A DNA stretch of 41,184 nt from a virus, in the IMG/VR virus record IMGVR_UViG_3300025151_000097, positions 1 to 41,184 of that record; one strand, given 5' to 3'. A model generated the notes under the pieces. The model had not been told where the DNA came from. It was given only the letters and a program-made list of their open reading frames with translations, and did no database searches. Positions 20,702-29,146 of this stretch are shown piece by piece (the first letter of the stretch is position 1; each line of letters starts with the position of its first letter). The translations under genes were made by a program, and so were the position numbers.

Positions 20702-22709
20702 TAACATTGCTGGACACACAGCCGCGCAAAATACGCTCGGTGAAGACGGGCTACGAGATGGTGATTCTCTGTCACCAACGACGCTAACGAATCTTATTCA
20801 AGGTGTGCATGGTAACGGTATTTTGCGCTACCAAGATGGTGCGTTTGATTCAACACGCAACGAAACAAACAGCGGTAATCAACCCGGTTCAATAATTCGT
20901 GCTTCATCAAGCACACTTACGGTAAGCGGTGGCTTTGTTGTTCTCGACGGCGCAGTGTATGAGTTCGGTGGAGGTGTCGGTAACACAGCAACGGTTGACC
21001 TTAACAGTGGTTCACACGGTAGTGGTGCGCTAACACTCGCGGCCAACGAAGAAGCAATTTACACAATTTACGTTGCGCCAAGCGGTGGTATCAACAAGAT
21101 ACATTACGAAGGTGGAAGCCCTGTCGATACGTCAACAGGACTTTACCCATCGGCGTCAAATCAATATCTCATCAACTACAAAACATTGTCATCGGGTGCA
21201 AATGCGAAGACTATCGTTCTTGCGCACGTTCGTGTTCAATACGTTGGGAGTGGTGGTGGAACAAACAATCTCAACGTTGTTGAAATCAACGACAAGCGCG
21301 TTTTTCTTCAAGGCACAGCCAAGTATCACATTCCTCTTTCAACAGGAACAATCACGAGCGGAGAAATTGTTGATGGTGGTGACGCGGGTATCAACACCAT
21401 CGAGCATCTCAACGCCATCCACAACGAAAACGGAGAACTCGCTGTAACAGATACAATCAACCCGCAGTGGGTTAGTCATCCACGCTATGGCACGCCTAAC
21501 ATCACTACACCACCGGGAGCAAGCGACGCAGGGTATGGACATGGTCCTTCGCGCGGTCAAGACCGTGGTGCAACTCACGCTCCCGACACACTGTATTTTG
21601 CGGGGCGCAATAATGAACAGACAGGACACTACGCTGTGCGTTTGCAGGGTCGTGGTGTTGATGCAACAAGCACTGCCCTAACGACAAACGGAACATGGGT
21701 TATCACGGCTGATGGTGATTCATTCTTCATGCTCTCACCAAACGGTGGTGTGACTATCACACTCAATCCTGAACGTGACGGAAGCGCGAATTACAAGTTC
21801 CCCGAAGGACATATCATAGAGATATGCAACGAGGGCGCAGGTTCTATCGTGTTTGATAATTATGGCGACTCGGCTGACTTAAACGCTACTATTGCTACAA
21901 CAGAACGCGCTACATTGATTTACGAAGGGAATGCTTGGATTCGGTGCAATTATCCCGCAGGGGCGACAGGTCCCGCAGGTCCCGCAGGTCCCGCAGGTCC
22001 CGCAGGTCCCGCAGGTCCCGCAGGGGCTACGGGCGCGGCGGGAGCAACAGGTCCCGCAGGTCCCGCAGGTCCCGCAGGTGCTGATGGTGCTGATGGAGCG
22101 ACGGGCGCGACAGGTGCTACGGGAGCAACAGGCGCGACAGGCGCAACAGGTCCGGCAGGTCCGGCAGGTCCGGCAGGTCCGGCAGGTGCGGCGGCTCCCC
22201 TTCCCGACGTTTTGATGGTGGCTATGCTACCTCCGGGCAGCGCGAACATTGGAAGTGCTAATCCCTATGATGTTGAAATAGGTGACGCCTCATTATTTGG
22301 TATTACGGCAACTCGCGGAAGTTCAATCACTCTTCCCGGCTTAACGGGAGGGGCTACGAATAAAATAGATTTAGCGGCGGGGTTGTATCAAATCACATTC
22401 AACGGTTGGATTCAAGTGAACGCGGCGATAAGTGGCAGTCTTGATTATCAATTGAAAATATCAGAAGACCCTTCATTTGCCTCTTCCAACATTGCGTTTG
22501 ACAGAAATATACAACATTTCGGAGCGAGCGCGACAGTTACACCTATTATTGACCCGTCGCACAGCGTTATGTTCAACACCCAAGTATCAACGTCGATTTA
22601 CATACGAATACATTGTGCTTCAGGTAACGCGCAAACGTGGTATTTACGAGGCGATGCGGCAAGTCAATTAACGAACATTTCGATTTTGAGGGTAAGCGAC
22701 CACGTTTGA
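20691..22709 (+). CDS. Collagen-like tail fibre protein
   Basis: 672 residues from the ATG at 20691, which overlaps the end of the preceding gene in another frame and has GAGGT 8 bases upstream; the earlier in-frame ATG at 20673 lacks such a site. The order is an N-terminal domain ([20 protein letters not shown], then beta strands such as [20 protein letters not shown]) that resembles the fibre-base part of many tail fibres; a central beta-rich region; a collagen-like stretch of about 26 Gly-X-Y triplets (GPA, GAT, GAD); and a C-terminal beta-rich domain of about 165 residues that may be a C1q/TNF-like trimer head. Collagen-like stretches form a trimeric stalk in phage fibres. The last domain is probably the receptor-binding tip. 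Its stop overlaps the ribosome-binding site of the next small gene. Confidence 0.75.
   Translation: MPTDNIAGHTAAQNTLGEDGLRDGDSLSPTTLTNLIQGVHGNGILRYQDGAFDSTRNETNSGNQPGSIIRASSSTLTVSGGFVVLDGAVYEFGGGVGNTATVDLNSGSHGSGALTLAANEEAIYTIYVAPSGGINKIHYEGGSPVDTSTGLYPSASNQYLINYKTLSSGANAKTIVLAHVRVQYVGSGGGTNNLNVVEINDKRVFLQGTAKYHIPLSTGTITSGEIVDGGDAGINTIEHLNAIHNENGELAVTDTINPQWVSHPRYGTPNITTPPGASDAGYGHGPSRGQDRGATHAPDTLYFAGRNNEQTGHYAVRLQGRGVDATSTALTTNGTWVITADGDSFFMLSPNGGVTITLNPERDGSANYKFPEGHIIEICNEGAGSIVFDNYGDSADLNATIATTERATLIYEGNAWIRCNYPAGATGPAGPAGPAGPAGPAGPAGATGAAGATGPAGPAGPAGADGADGATGATGATGATGATGATGPAGPAGPAGPAGAAAPLPDVLMVAMLPPGSANIGSANPYDVEIGDASLFGITATRGSSITLPGLTGGATNKIDLAAGLYQITFNGWIQVNAAISGSLDYQLKISEDPSFASSNIAFDRNIQHFGASATVTPIIDPSHSVMFNTQVSTSIYIRIHCASGNAQTWYLRGDAASQLTNISILRVSDHV
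21957..22194 (+). repeat. Collagen-like coding tandem repeat
   Basis: A run of 9-base codon triplets encodes Gly-X-Y. Six identical GGTCCCGCA units occur from 21969 to 22022, three more near 22050-22077, and four GGTCCGGCA units near 22149-22184, with GAT, GAA and GAD triplets between. The near-identity of the units within each block, but a different proline codon between blocks (CCC against CCG), points to recent expansion in two separate rounds. Such tracts change length easily by slippage or recombination. Confidence 0.9.
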
Positions 22710-22718
22710 GGTGATATG

Positions 22719-22871
22719 ATGATATGGTTATGGGCTTTGTTGGCGTTTTGCGCAGGTTTTGTTTTGACATGGATGGCGACGATTGAATCAAATGATTCGT
22801 TCATCATCTTTGAATCAGAAGAAGAATTGCAACAGGCGTGTTGGGAAGGACTACGAAAGGGCGTGAAGTGA
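22719..22871 (+). CDS. Small single-pass membrane protein
   Basis: 50 residues. A tandem ATG (22716 and 22719) follows GAGGTGAT; the second has the better spacing of about 7 bases. The N-terminus is one hydrophobic helix (MIWLWALLAFCAGFVLTWMA), then an acidic, soluble tail (FESEEELQQ) ending in GLRKGVK. Its TGA shares a base with the ATG of the zinc-ribbon gene. Position among fibre and late genes would suit a lysis or envelope-associated protein such as a holin, but a single helix and no family match leave the role open. Confidence 0.65.
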   Translation: MIWLWALLAFCAGFVLTWMATIESNDSFIIFESEEELQQACWEGLRKGVK

Positions 22872-23065
22872 TGGGGAAGTTGAAACAACGCTTGTCGCAA
22901 AAATGTCCGGGTTGTCACGAGGATGTTCTCGCGCTACGACTTGAAAGCCGATACGTTAATGATAGAGATTCGCGTGTCCTCGTTTGGGAGTGTCCACTTT
23001 GTTCGCGCTTATGGAGAGATTCAAGGTTGTCAAAACCCAAATTCAAACATCATGGAGTTGAGTGA
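22871..23065 (+). CDS. Small zinc-ribbon protein
   Basis: 64 residues from the ATG at 22871, which overlaps the preceding stop (TGATG). Two CxxC knuckles, CPGC at about residues 13-16 and CPLC at about 41-44, are spaced as in a zinc ribbon, with basic residues around them (KLKQRL at the start, KPKFKHH at the end). Zinc ribbons of this size bind nucleic acid or proteins. No family is recognised beyond that. It sits directly before the charged 498-residue gene with no gap, so they are likely translated together. Confidence 0.7.
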   Translation: MGKLKQRLSQKCPGCHEDVLALRLESRYVNDRDSRVLVWECPLCSRLWRDSRLSKPKFKHHGVE

Positions 23066-24562
23066 ATGGCGAAACCAAAGAAGGGTGGAATGGTCATTGT
23101 CATCGGTGTCGGTAAACCAAAGAAGGAAAAAGGCAAAGGTGACATCAAAAAGTCGGCTGAAGAAAAAAGAGCGCGCGCACGAGCAATGTCTTTTTTACAG
23201 CAAATGAGAGAAAATCCGAAAAGACTTGATGAGGTTTTAGAAAAGCGCGGTATTGACCGTGACCAATTTGAACGCTACATGAAACATCATGTTGGAGTTG
23301 ACTTAAAACAAGCCATCAAAGAAAGAGAAAACATCCCTCAACACATTGACGATGTTGCAAAAATTATACGCGGTAACAAAGGTCAATTCGACGAACAAGG
23401 CAACTTGAAACCCAACTTGTTAGCGTTACTTGAGCGAAGAAAAATCAACCCAAACGTGTTTAAGCGCAGTCTGGAAATCAACCCATTCATGGATTTTCAA
23501 GACCGTATAGATATGTTGGCGGAACAGGCTTTTGAAGAACGCAAACCTAAACGTCCTCCACACAGGTCAATTGACGATATTGAGGGTGATAGAGATGAAG
23601 CCCCGCCAACCAATGATAACAACGACACCACCGAAGATGACCATGAGTATCCAACAAGTCGATTCGATGCATACCCCGAAGAAGGTTCAAATGAAGAAGA
23701 AAAGTTGCTTGAATTTTACGAGCGATTGTATAGTCACACAAGCGACCCTATGCGTTTCGCAATGAACCAACTGCGCGGTGGAGCAGGTGAGTCAGTTCGA
23801 CCACCACCACCTACAACATACAGATTCCCCGGCGCATCATCCGTAAGTCAAATGCCTTCTTCGTTTGAACAACAACATGCTCCGCCGGGTATGCGCTTAG
23901 GTTCGCCCGACGAGGATGAAGACCCAACGGTTAGATTCGACCCACAGAGCATAGGTGCTGAAACACCGAAAGGCGCAACAGGAAACCCAAGACAACTCAA
24001 CGACCCTTCAAAAGACGCACGACAACTTGGTTCAACACGAACGCTCGCTCGTGATTTCAAAATGTCATCGGACAGCCCAAACGTGATGGATGAAGCGTGG
24101 GCTTTGTTGAAAGGCAATCCCGATATGACAGATACGCATGGTAACACCGTTCACCCTGCGGCGATGAAATACGCCCAATATGCGCGCGCTCTTGAAGACT
24201 CGTTAGAACATGAAGGTGCTGACAGAGGTCCAGCGGATATGGGAATTGGTGTTGATATGCGAGATGATGAAAACGCGGCTCGTTTCAAATCAATAGCGAG
24301 GGCGCGCCCTAACACATTCGTAGGTAGTGAAAGTCTTGATGACCACCATAAATTCGCTCGACGCCGTTCCAAAGACGATGTCCATGAATACATGGGGTAT
24401 CAACACCCATTAGGTCGAGAACATATGCATTTTGGTCCTGACGCTAATATCGAACGAATGCCGCGTCCCGAAGAAACAGACGTTGCGAATATCATGGACG
24501 AAGACATTCGACGATTGAATCCTAAAATGAAAAACATCGGACATTCATCAGGCCGAGTATGA
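23066..24562 (+). CDS. Charged, largely disordered 498-aa protein of unknown function
   Basis: The ATG follows the previous stop with no gap. Residues 1-45 are very basic (AKPKKGGMVIV..KPKKEKGKG..KRARARA). Residues 45-155 look helical with repeated units: ENPKRLDEVLEKRGIDRDQF is echoed by KPNLLALLERRKINPNVFKR. A long acidic, Pro/Asn-rich, probably disordered region follows (EAPPTNDNNDTTEDDHEYP). From about residue 340 a second segment begins with NVMDEAWALLKGNPD, which carries the short motif that two late proteins have at their N-terminus. No enzyme signature is seen. Basic start, disorder and late position would suit an internal virion or DNA-associated protein, or a scaffold. The mid-chain motif raises the chance of a fusion or a processing site. 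Function unknown. Confidence 0.6.
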   Translation: MAKPKKGGMVIVIGVGKPKKEKGKGDIKKSAEEKRARARAMSFLQQMRENPKRLDEVLEKRGIDRDQFERYMKHHVGVDLKQAIKERENIPQHIDDVAKIIRGNKGQFDEQGNLKPNLLALLERRKINPNVFKRSLEINPFMDFQDRIDMLAEQAFEERKPKRPPHRSIDDIEGDRDEAPPTNDNNDTTEDDHEYPTSRFDAYPEEGSNEEEKLLEFYERLYSHTSDPMRFAMNQLRGGAGESVRPPPPTTYRFPGASSVSQMPSSFEQQHAPPGMRLGSPDEDEDPTVRFDPQSIGAETPKGATGNPRQLNDPSKDARQLGSTRTLARDFKMSSDSPNVMDEAWALLKGNPDMTDTHGNTVHPAAMKYAQYARALEDSLEHEGADRGPADMGIGVDMRDDENAARFKSIARARPNTFVGSESLDDHHKFARRRSKDDVHEYMGYQHPLGREHMHFGPDANIERMPRPEETDVANIMDEDIRRLNPKMKNIGHSSGRV

Positions 24563-24571
24563 GGTGCGCAA

Positions 24572-25198
24572 ATGTCTGACCTTTGGTGGCGTATCTTCAA
24601 AATGAAGAAAGAAGCGAAATCACCCAAAGCAGTTGCACATAAGCGCAAATACGAAACGGAATACGAATCCTCCCCCGCGCGTAAGAAATACAGACGGGAG
24701 TTGGAGAGAGAGCGTCGCAAGCGCGGTGTCGCAGGTAAGGGTGGAAAAGACATGAGCCACACGAAAACAGGGAGGATAGTGCCAGAAGACCCACATGCAA
24801 ACAGGGCGCGCTCTCATCCATCTGTTGGTTCAACACTCAAGATGGTCATTGTCAAAGCACCACAGATGAATCTTAGCGGTCACTCCGCTGAATGCGAATT
24901 GTGCAAAGCACCGATGAGTGGTCAAGAAGCGGCCATATCAAACCAAATCTTCGGTGCATCTGTATGCACACCCTGTATCATGAAACAGCAACAAGAAATC
25001 AATCAGCAATACGATATGATGTATCACAGTGAAGTTATGGAAATTGGACCGCGCATTATGAAAGGCTTCCCTGCCAAATTCCCTGCGAACTGCAAAGTGT
25101 GTAAACGTTACATTCAACAGGGCGAAGAGGTTGACTACAACCCACAGTTGGGTGGTATCGTCTGTCCGTATGACTGCGGAAGAGCATATGTTGTTTGA
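24572..25198 (+). CDS. Basic protein with SH/NRAR motif and two zinc fingers
   Basis: 208 residues; GAGGTG at 24561-24566 precedes the ATG. The N-terminus MSDLWWRIFK is a version of the short late-protein motif. Residues 20-90 are strongly basic (HKRKYETEYESSPARKKYRR, ERERRKRGVAGKGGKDMSHT) and contain GKGGKDMSH followed about 15 residues later by NRAR. That spacing recalls the 'GKG..DvdH....NR' element of small HNH-like or DNA-binding phage proteins, but a complete HNH set is not present. Two zinc-finger-like modules follow: CELC with CTPC, and CKVC with CPYDC. It is the last gene of the + strand arm. A DNA-binding virion or late-regulation role is plausible; activity as a nuclease is not supported. 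Confidence 0.6.
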   Translation: MSDLWWRIFKMKKEAKSPKAVAHKRKYETEYESSPARKKYRRELERERRKRGVAGKGGKDMSHTKTGRIVPEDPHANRARSHPSVGSTLKMVIVKAPQMNLSGHSAECELCKAPMSGQEAAISNQIFGASVCTPCIMKQQQEINQQYDMMYHSEVMEIGPRIMKGFPAKFPANCKVCKRYIQQGEEVDYNPQLGGIVCPYDCGRAYVV

Positions 25199-25200
25199 TG

Positions 25201-25335
25201 CTACTCTTCTTCCGAACCTTTGATTGGGATGTTATTCAATTTGCGCACAGTTAAATCAGCCAAATACAGTGCGAACTCAAGAAGTGTCAACACTATGATT
25301 ACTGCAAACAATGTCATGATGAGCGTCACAATCAT
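25201..25335 (-). CDS. Tiny membrane protein after the thermosome gene
   Basis: 44 residues. The ATG (25335-25333) overlaps the thermosome stop as ATGA, the coupling used across this operon. The N-terminal half is a hydrophobic helix (IVTLIMTLFAVIIVLTLLEF), then a short basic segment (VRKLNN) and an acidic end (SEEE). The stop lies 2 bases from the stop of the convergent + strand gene. No family is recognised; a single-pass membrane protein at the end of the replication operon. Confidence 0.65.
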   Translation of the reverse strand: MIVTLIMTLFAVIIVLTLLEFALYLADLTVRKLNNIPIKGSEEE

Positions 25336-26840
25336 TGACCACGCCTCGCAATGATGTCATCAATGCGAAGGATTGAACAGGCTACCTCTGTTGCTGAATT
25401 GATGATTTGCTCAACAAGTGCGGCGGGTTCCCACACACCATGAGCGGATGTATCAGTGATTTCTCCTTCACCTGCAAAGTCAATGTAAAGACCTTCCAAG
25501 TCTGAACACGAGCGCAACTCCATAACAACATCAAGCGGGTCCATACCCGCGTTGCTTGCAATAGCGGCAGGGATAATCTCAAGAGAATCAGCATATGCTT
25601 CCATGCACATTCTCTCACGCGCAGTCATGTCTGGCGATTCAGTCGCATGTTTGCGGATGACCATTGACAACTTCGACATGATTGCTCCACCGCCGGGATA
25701 CAAGCGGTCGTCTTTCATGAACAAGCACACAACACCGAGAGCATCATCAAACGCTCGCTCGTATTCATCAAGGGTTTGCCGAGTTGCGCCTCTGATAATC
25801 ATTGTAACAGTGTCGGCTTCTTCGGCTTCGACAGAAACATAGTCGAGGTCGCCAATGCGAATCGGCTTAATTGTGCAAGCGACACCTGTTTGGTCGTAAT
25901 CTTCGGGAACGTCAGTTACACGGTGAAACGTTGGCACACTTGTAATCCGAGCAATGGTATCAAAGTCACTTTGTTGAACACGGCTTATAACACCAATTCC
26001 TTTTGCGTCAAGGTATTTTGCAACAGCCTCATGCACACCATCGCGAACAATAAGGACGTCACATATTTCAGCAACAACCGATGACACGTTGCTTAGAATT
26101 TGCATTTCTTGTTGACGAATTTGTTCAAGTTGTGAGGGGTCGCTGATTTGCATCTGAACGTCTTCGTAGTTGAAACCGTCAAGACCTCCATCAAGCATGA
26201 GCAGTCGCACACCTGTTTTTCCTTTGAAGTCTGGATTGATGAATGTCTTGTTAAGAACAAGACCTTCGTGGATGTGTGAATGGTTCAAGTAACCACCTGC
26301 TTGTGTGAGTATGCGGACGCGGTCCAATTCACCATCGACTCTTTGAGCGGCTTCGGCTACAAGTTGAGCGGCGTATCCAAGAGATGCTTCAGATGCTTTA
26401 CCTCGTAGCGCAGTAGCGGCTACATGTTCAGCCTTGACATCCACAGTTCCACTTGAAACAGGCATGTTGCGAAGAGCAATACTTGATGCCTTATTGAATG
26501 CGCGCACAATGACTTGTGGATGGATACCTCGCATAAGCAGTCCTTCACTTAGCGCGAGCATTTGACCTGCGAGAACAACAACACTTGTTGTTCCATCTTT
26601 GCATACTTCTTCTTGTGTTTGACTCGCTTCAACCATCATTTGCGCTCCGGGGTGCGCGGTGTCAAGTTCTCGGAGAATGGTAATACCATCGTTGGTTACA
26701 ATGGTTTCTCCACGTTCGTCAACGAGCATCTTATCCATACCCGCAGGGCCAAGTGTTGACCTTACGGTTTCGGCCACTTGCACAGCGGCGCGGATATTGC
26801 TCATTTGGGCTTCTCTTCCTGTCTTTCTTTCTTCTGACAT
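25332..26840 (-). CDS. Group II chaperonin (thermosome subunit)
   Basis: 502 residues, somewhat shorter than the usual 530-550 of archaeal thermosomes. Family signatures run from end to end: TVRSTLGPAGMDKMLVD (26-41), VTNDGITILRELD (48-60), KDGTTSVVVLAGQ (81-93), the apical domain in the middle, IIRGATRQTLDEYERAFDDA, PGGGAIMSKL, EAYADSLEIIPAAIASNAGM and ILRIDDIIARR at the end. The nucleotide loop reads C-K-D-G-T-T instead of the common G-D-G-T-T, keeping the Asp. The DD pair in AFDDAL matches the region of the hydrolytic Asp in chaperonins. Thermosomes form double-ring ATP-driven folding cages with a built-in lid. A viral copy may fold capsid or tail proteins or replace host subunits. Chaperonin genes are, as I recall, reported in magroviruses. 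GGTGA precedes the ATG. Confidence 0.95.
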   Translation of the reverse strand: MSEERKTGREAQMSNIRAAVQVAETVRSTLGPAGMDKMLVDERGETIVTNDGITILRELDTAHPGAQMMVEASQTQEEVCKDGTTSVVVLAGQMLALSEGLLMRGIHPQVIVRAFNKASSIALRNMPVSSGTVDVKAEHVAATALRGKASEASLGYAAQLVAEAAQRVDGELDRVRILTQAGGYLNHSHIHEGLVLNKTFINPDFKGKTGVRLLMLDGGLDGFNYEDVQMQISDPSQLEQIRQQEMQILSNVSSVVAEICDVLIVRDGVHEAVAKYLDAKGIGVISRVQQSDFDTIARITSVPTFHRVTDVPEDYDQTGVACTIKPIRIGDLDYVSVEAEEADTVTMIIRGATRQTLDEYERAFDDALGVVCLFMKDDRLYPGGGAIMSKLSMVIRKHATESPDMTARERMCMEAYADSLEIIPAAIASNAGMDPLDVVMELRSCSDLEGLYIDFAGEGEITDTSAHGVWEPAALVEQIINSATEVACSILRIDDIIARRGQ

Positions 26841-26844
26841 TTTT

Positions 26845-27468
26845 TCACCAACCTATTTGGTATTCCTCAATCAGTCCTGTTTCTTCGTTACGGCCTTTGA
26901 CAAAGCCTTCGTTTCTTCCATGAAGAAACAAGTCATAATTGAGTTGGCAATCTGCGATGCAGTATTTCATAACGTCCAATTCTCGGCCTTCTTTCCAAGC
27001 CAAAGGTGCGTCTATTGAATGCATAATTTCTTTTCCTTTTCCAAGCGTGTGCTTACATAACGAGTCGAGTCCATGACTTTTGCCCGACGCGCTTCTTACT
27101 GACCACGATGTATCAATGACAGTATCGTAACTCTTACTTGCTCTCTTGAGCAATTCACCCGCATAGAACATGTCAAGCGCATCTCGGAGAACGGGGAGGT
27201 CAAAACCTCGTATGTTGTGTCCCACAATGATACCACCACCATCAACATGTTTCTTGAGATGTTCACCCAAGTCTCTTGGATGAAGAGGGTGTATTTGCGC
27301 GCCATCAATCTTTTTCAACGGTGTGAGCAACGCTTTCGTAAACACATGTGCTTGTTCACCATCCCATGTGGCAACAACTGTTGGTTCAAACAAGTGAGTG
27401 TTGTCCCAACCGCCAATCTCATGCGAGTAGTTCGCTGTTTCAATATCGAGTGCCATTACTTTGCTCAC
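26845..27468 (-). CDS. DnaQ-like (DEDDy) 3'-5' exonuclease
   Basis: 207 residues with a GTG start that overlaps the previous stop as GTGA; GGGGG lies 7 bases upstream. The three exonuclease motifs are present: ExoI ALDIETAN (D8, E10), ExoII VGHNIRGFDLP (D90) and ExoIII YCIADC (Y169, D173), which makes it the DEDDy type. The enzyme would remove nucleotides from 3' ends. It is a stand-alone protein although the PolB of this virus has its own exonuclease domain, so it may act in repair, recombination end trimming or host DNA breakdown. It lies between a small coupled gene and the thermosome. Confidence 0.85.
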   Translation of the reverse strand: MSKVMALDIETANYSHEIGGWDNTHLFEPTVVATWDGEQAHVFTKALLTPLKKIDGAQIHPLHPRDLGEHLKKHVDGGGIIVGHNIRGFDLPVLRDALDMFYAGELLKRASKSYDTVIDTSWSVRSASGKSHGLDSLCKHTLGKGKEIMHSIDAPLAWKEGRELDVMKYCIADCQLNYDLFLHGRNEGFVKGRNEETGLIEEYQIGW

Positions 27469-27719
27469 TTCAATACCCCCTTATCTTCTTGCTCACGACG
27501 GTCATACACAGCATCAACTCTTCTGTGTAGCGCGTCCAACAATTTTCTTGTTTCTGTTATATTTTTCAAAGCACCAACCGCAATATCCGCTATAATGCGA
27601 ATTGTTGTTACTGCGCTTGGTAATTCTGCAAAGTCGAGTGCAATATCTCCACCTTCGATAACGTCAAGCAATTCGGATAATGTCTGTTTGTAAAGTTCTT
27701 CTTGTTCCTCTCTGTTCAT
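27465..27719 (-). CDS. Small helical protein of unknown function
   Basis: 84 residues, predicted mainly helical from its pattern (EEQEELYKQTLSELLDVIE, then TTIRIIADIAVGALKNITET and a charged C-terminus). GGAGG lies 4 bases before the ATG, and it overlaps both neighbours, so it is translated with the ATPase and the exonuclease. No motif or family is recognised. Confidence 0.6.
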   Translation of the reverse strand: MNREEQEELYKQTLSELLDVIEGGDIALDFAELPSAVTTIRIIADIAVGALKNITETRKLLDALHRRVDAVYDRREQEDKGVLK

Positions 27720-29146
27720 ACTTCTTCCTCCTTGAATTTAACATAGACTGCGCTACCGACGCGGTGCGTTTTGAATATTTTTTCAACATCCTTGAATCGC
27801 TTGTAAACTGTTGGTTTGCTTTTACCGAGTTGGTTGGCGTATCGGTCAAAGAGTTCGTTCTTGAGAACCCATCCCTCACCTTTACCTTCGATGTCAACAG
27901 TCTTACACGGTTTCATAGCATTCGCCCATTCATCTTTGCGCGCAATCTTTTCAGCGGCTTTTGCTCCGACTTCGACCTCTGACTCCAACCACAAAACGAG
28001 TTGTTCATAGATGTCATATAAGATTTCAGTCGCCATTTCAACGTCATCGCCTGTTACTCTCCATTCTCCATCGAGAGGTATGTTATCGCGTTCGACTCTC
28101 ATTAGTGCGATGTGCGTTGCAAAAACGATTGTGTAGTTGAGGATGTTGGGGATGAATGAACAGACAACATCAGATAGGTGCTTTTCCATACCACGAACAA
28201 GTGTGTAGTATTCTGCTGTTGACGCCATCAGTTGAGGTTCAAAGGATGCATCAATCGTAAACATCTCATGCATAGATGCACGAGCAACTTCTTCTTTGCT
28301 TGATGGGGTAAGTTCATCCCATTCTTCTCGTGTCATACCAACAGTGTGCAATAGGCGCGCTTCTGATTTTTCACGAATGCAAATGAAGTGCAACGCTATG
28401 TCATCAAGAGATTGAACTTCGGTTAATTTGTTTTTGAACACACCGCTCATTCTTCGTTCAGATACCATCTGTCGCATATCGTCGCTCCACGGTCGGTAAA
28501 GCAACAGCACACGTTGAAACAGACCTTTGGTCAAAACGTATTCCTTAACACCGCTTGGTGGAAACGACGTAATCCAAAAAGATACGCGGGATTCTGTTTC
28601 GACTGTTCCGTTCTTCATGTGTTTGGTCAGAGTATTGCTGTGGCTTCCAACAGGATTCATTGCTTGTTGAAGATACAGAATAACTTCCGAGAAAAATTGC
28701 TTTGGGTTTGCTTGGAGAAGAATTGAACCTTCATCAAAGTTCAAACACTTCTTACCGCCGAGCAGTCCTTCGTTCTGTATCAGTTCGTATCCTCCTTCTC
28801 CGTCACTTACCGAGTCGATTGACCCGATGAGTGCGCTGTCAGTTCCGCTTGTAAACATGTCAATGTTCAGACCTGCTAAGTCGGCTACTTCTCCTGTAAA
28901 TTCCCATGCAATCGACTTACCAGACCGCGTCGCTTGTATCCAAAATACATGTATTCGCGGGTCAAGTGCCGAAGCCCATACGGGTATTCGGACATAGTCA
29001 ACAAGGGCTTGGCCTTGAAGATAAAAGAATGATATGAGGCCGGGAACTTCGTTGAAGAACGAAGTCGTCCGGAATCGCTCAAGGTATTCCTTCATCATTG
29101 GGTATTCTTTCACTACTGTGTATTGGTTCCATTGTCTTTGGGGCAT
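27716..29146 (-). CDS. P-loop ATPase, putative replicative helicase with C-terminal winged helix
   Basis: 476 residues. The ATP-binding loop is FWIQATRSGKS (68-78), a Walker A variant. CLNFDEGSILL (134-144) fits Walker B, and FWITSFPPS further on may be the sensor strand. The C-terminal ~70 residues (WVLKNELFDRYANQLGKSKP then TVYKRFKDVEKIFKTHRV) look like a winged helix. This order resembles the DUF3987/MCM-like helicase group that phages and archaeal elements use as replicative helicase. No zinc binding or N-terminal MCM domain is visible. It is the only helicase candidate in the window and begins its own sub-operon downstream of a promoter-like gap. GGAGATGA lies 10 bases before the ATG. 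A packaging or other AAA+-like ATPase cannot be excluded. Confidence 0.6.
   Translation of the reverse strand: MPQRQWNQYTVVKEYPMMKEYLERFRTTSFFNEVPGLISFFYLQGQALVDYVRIPVWASALDPRIHVFWIQATRSGKSIAWEFTGEVADLAGLNIDMFTSGTDSALIGSIDSVSDGEGGYELIQNEGLLGGKKCLNFDEGSILLQANPKQFFSEVILYLQQAMNPVGSHSNTLTKHMKNGTVETESRVSFWITSFPPSGVKEYVLTKGLFQRVLLLYRPWSDDMRQMVSERRMSGVFKNKLTEVQSLDDIALHFICIREKSEARLLHTVGMTREEWDELTPSSKEEVARASMHEMFTIDASFEPQLMASTAEYYTLVRGMEKHLSDVVCSFIPNILNYTIVFATHIALMRVERDNIPLDGEWRVTGDDVEMATEILYDIYEQLVLWLESEVEVGAKAAEKIARKDEWANAMKPCKTVDIEGKGEGWVLKNELFDRYANQLGKSKPTVYKRFKDVEKIFKTHRVGSAVYVKFKEEEV

Noticed and set aside
21931-22215. + strand open frame with repeated QVPQVPQ
   Set aside because: A shifted frame of the same collagen-like repeat.
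21950-22249. Antisense Pro/Ala/Gly-rich open frame
   Set aside because: It is the reverse of the collagen-like repeat, which reads open in several frames because of its repeat unit.
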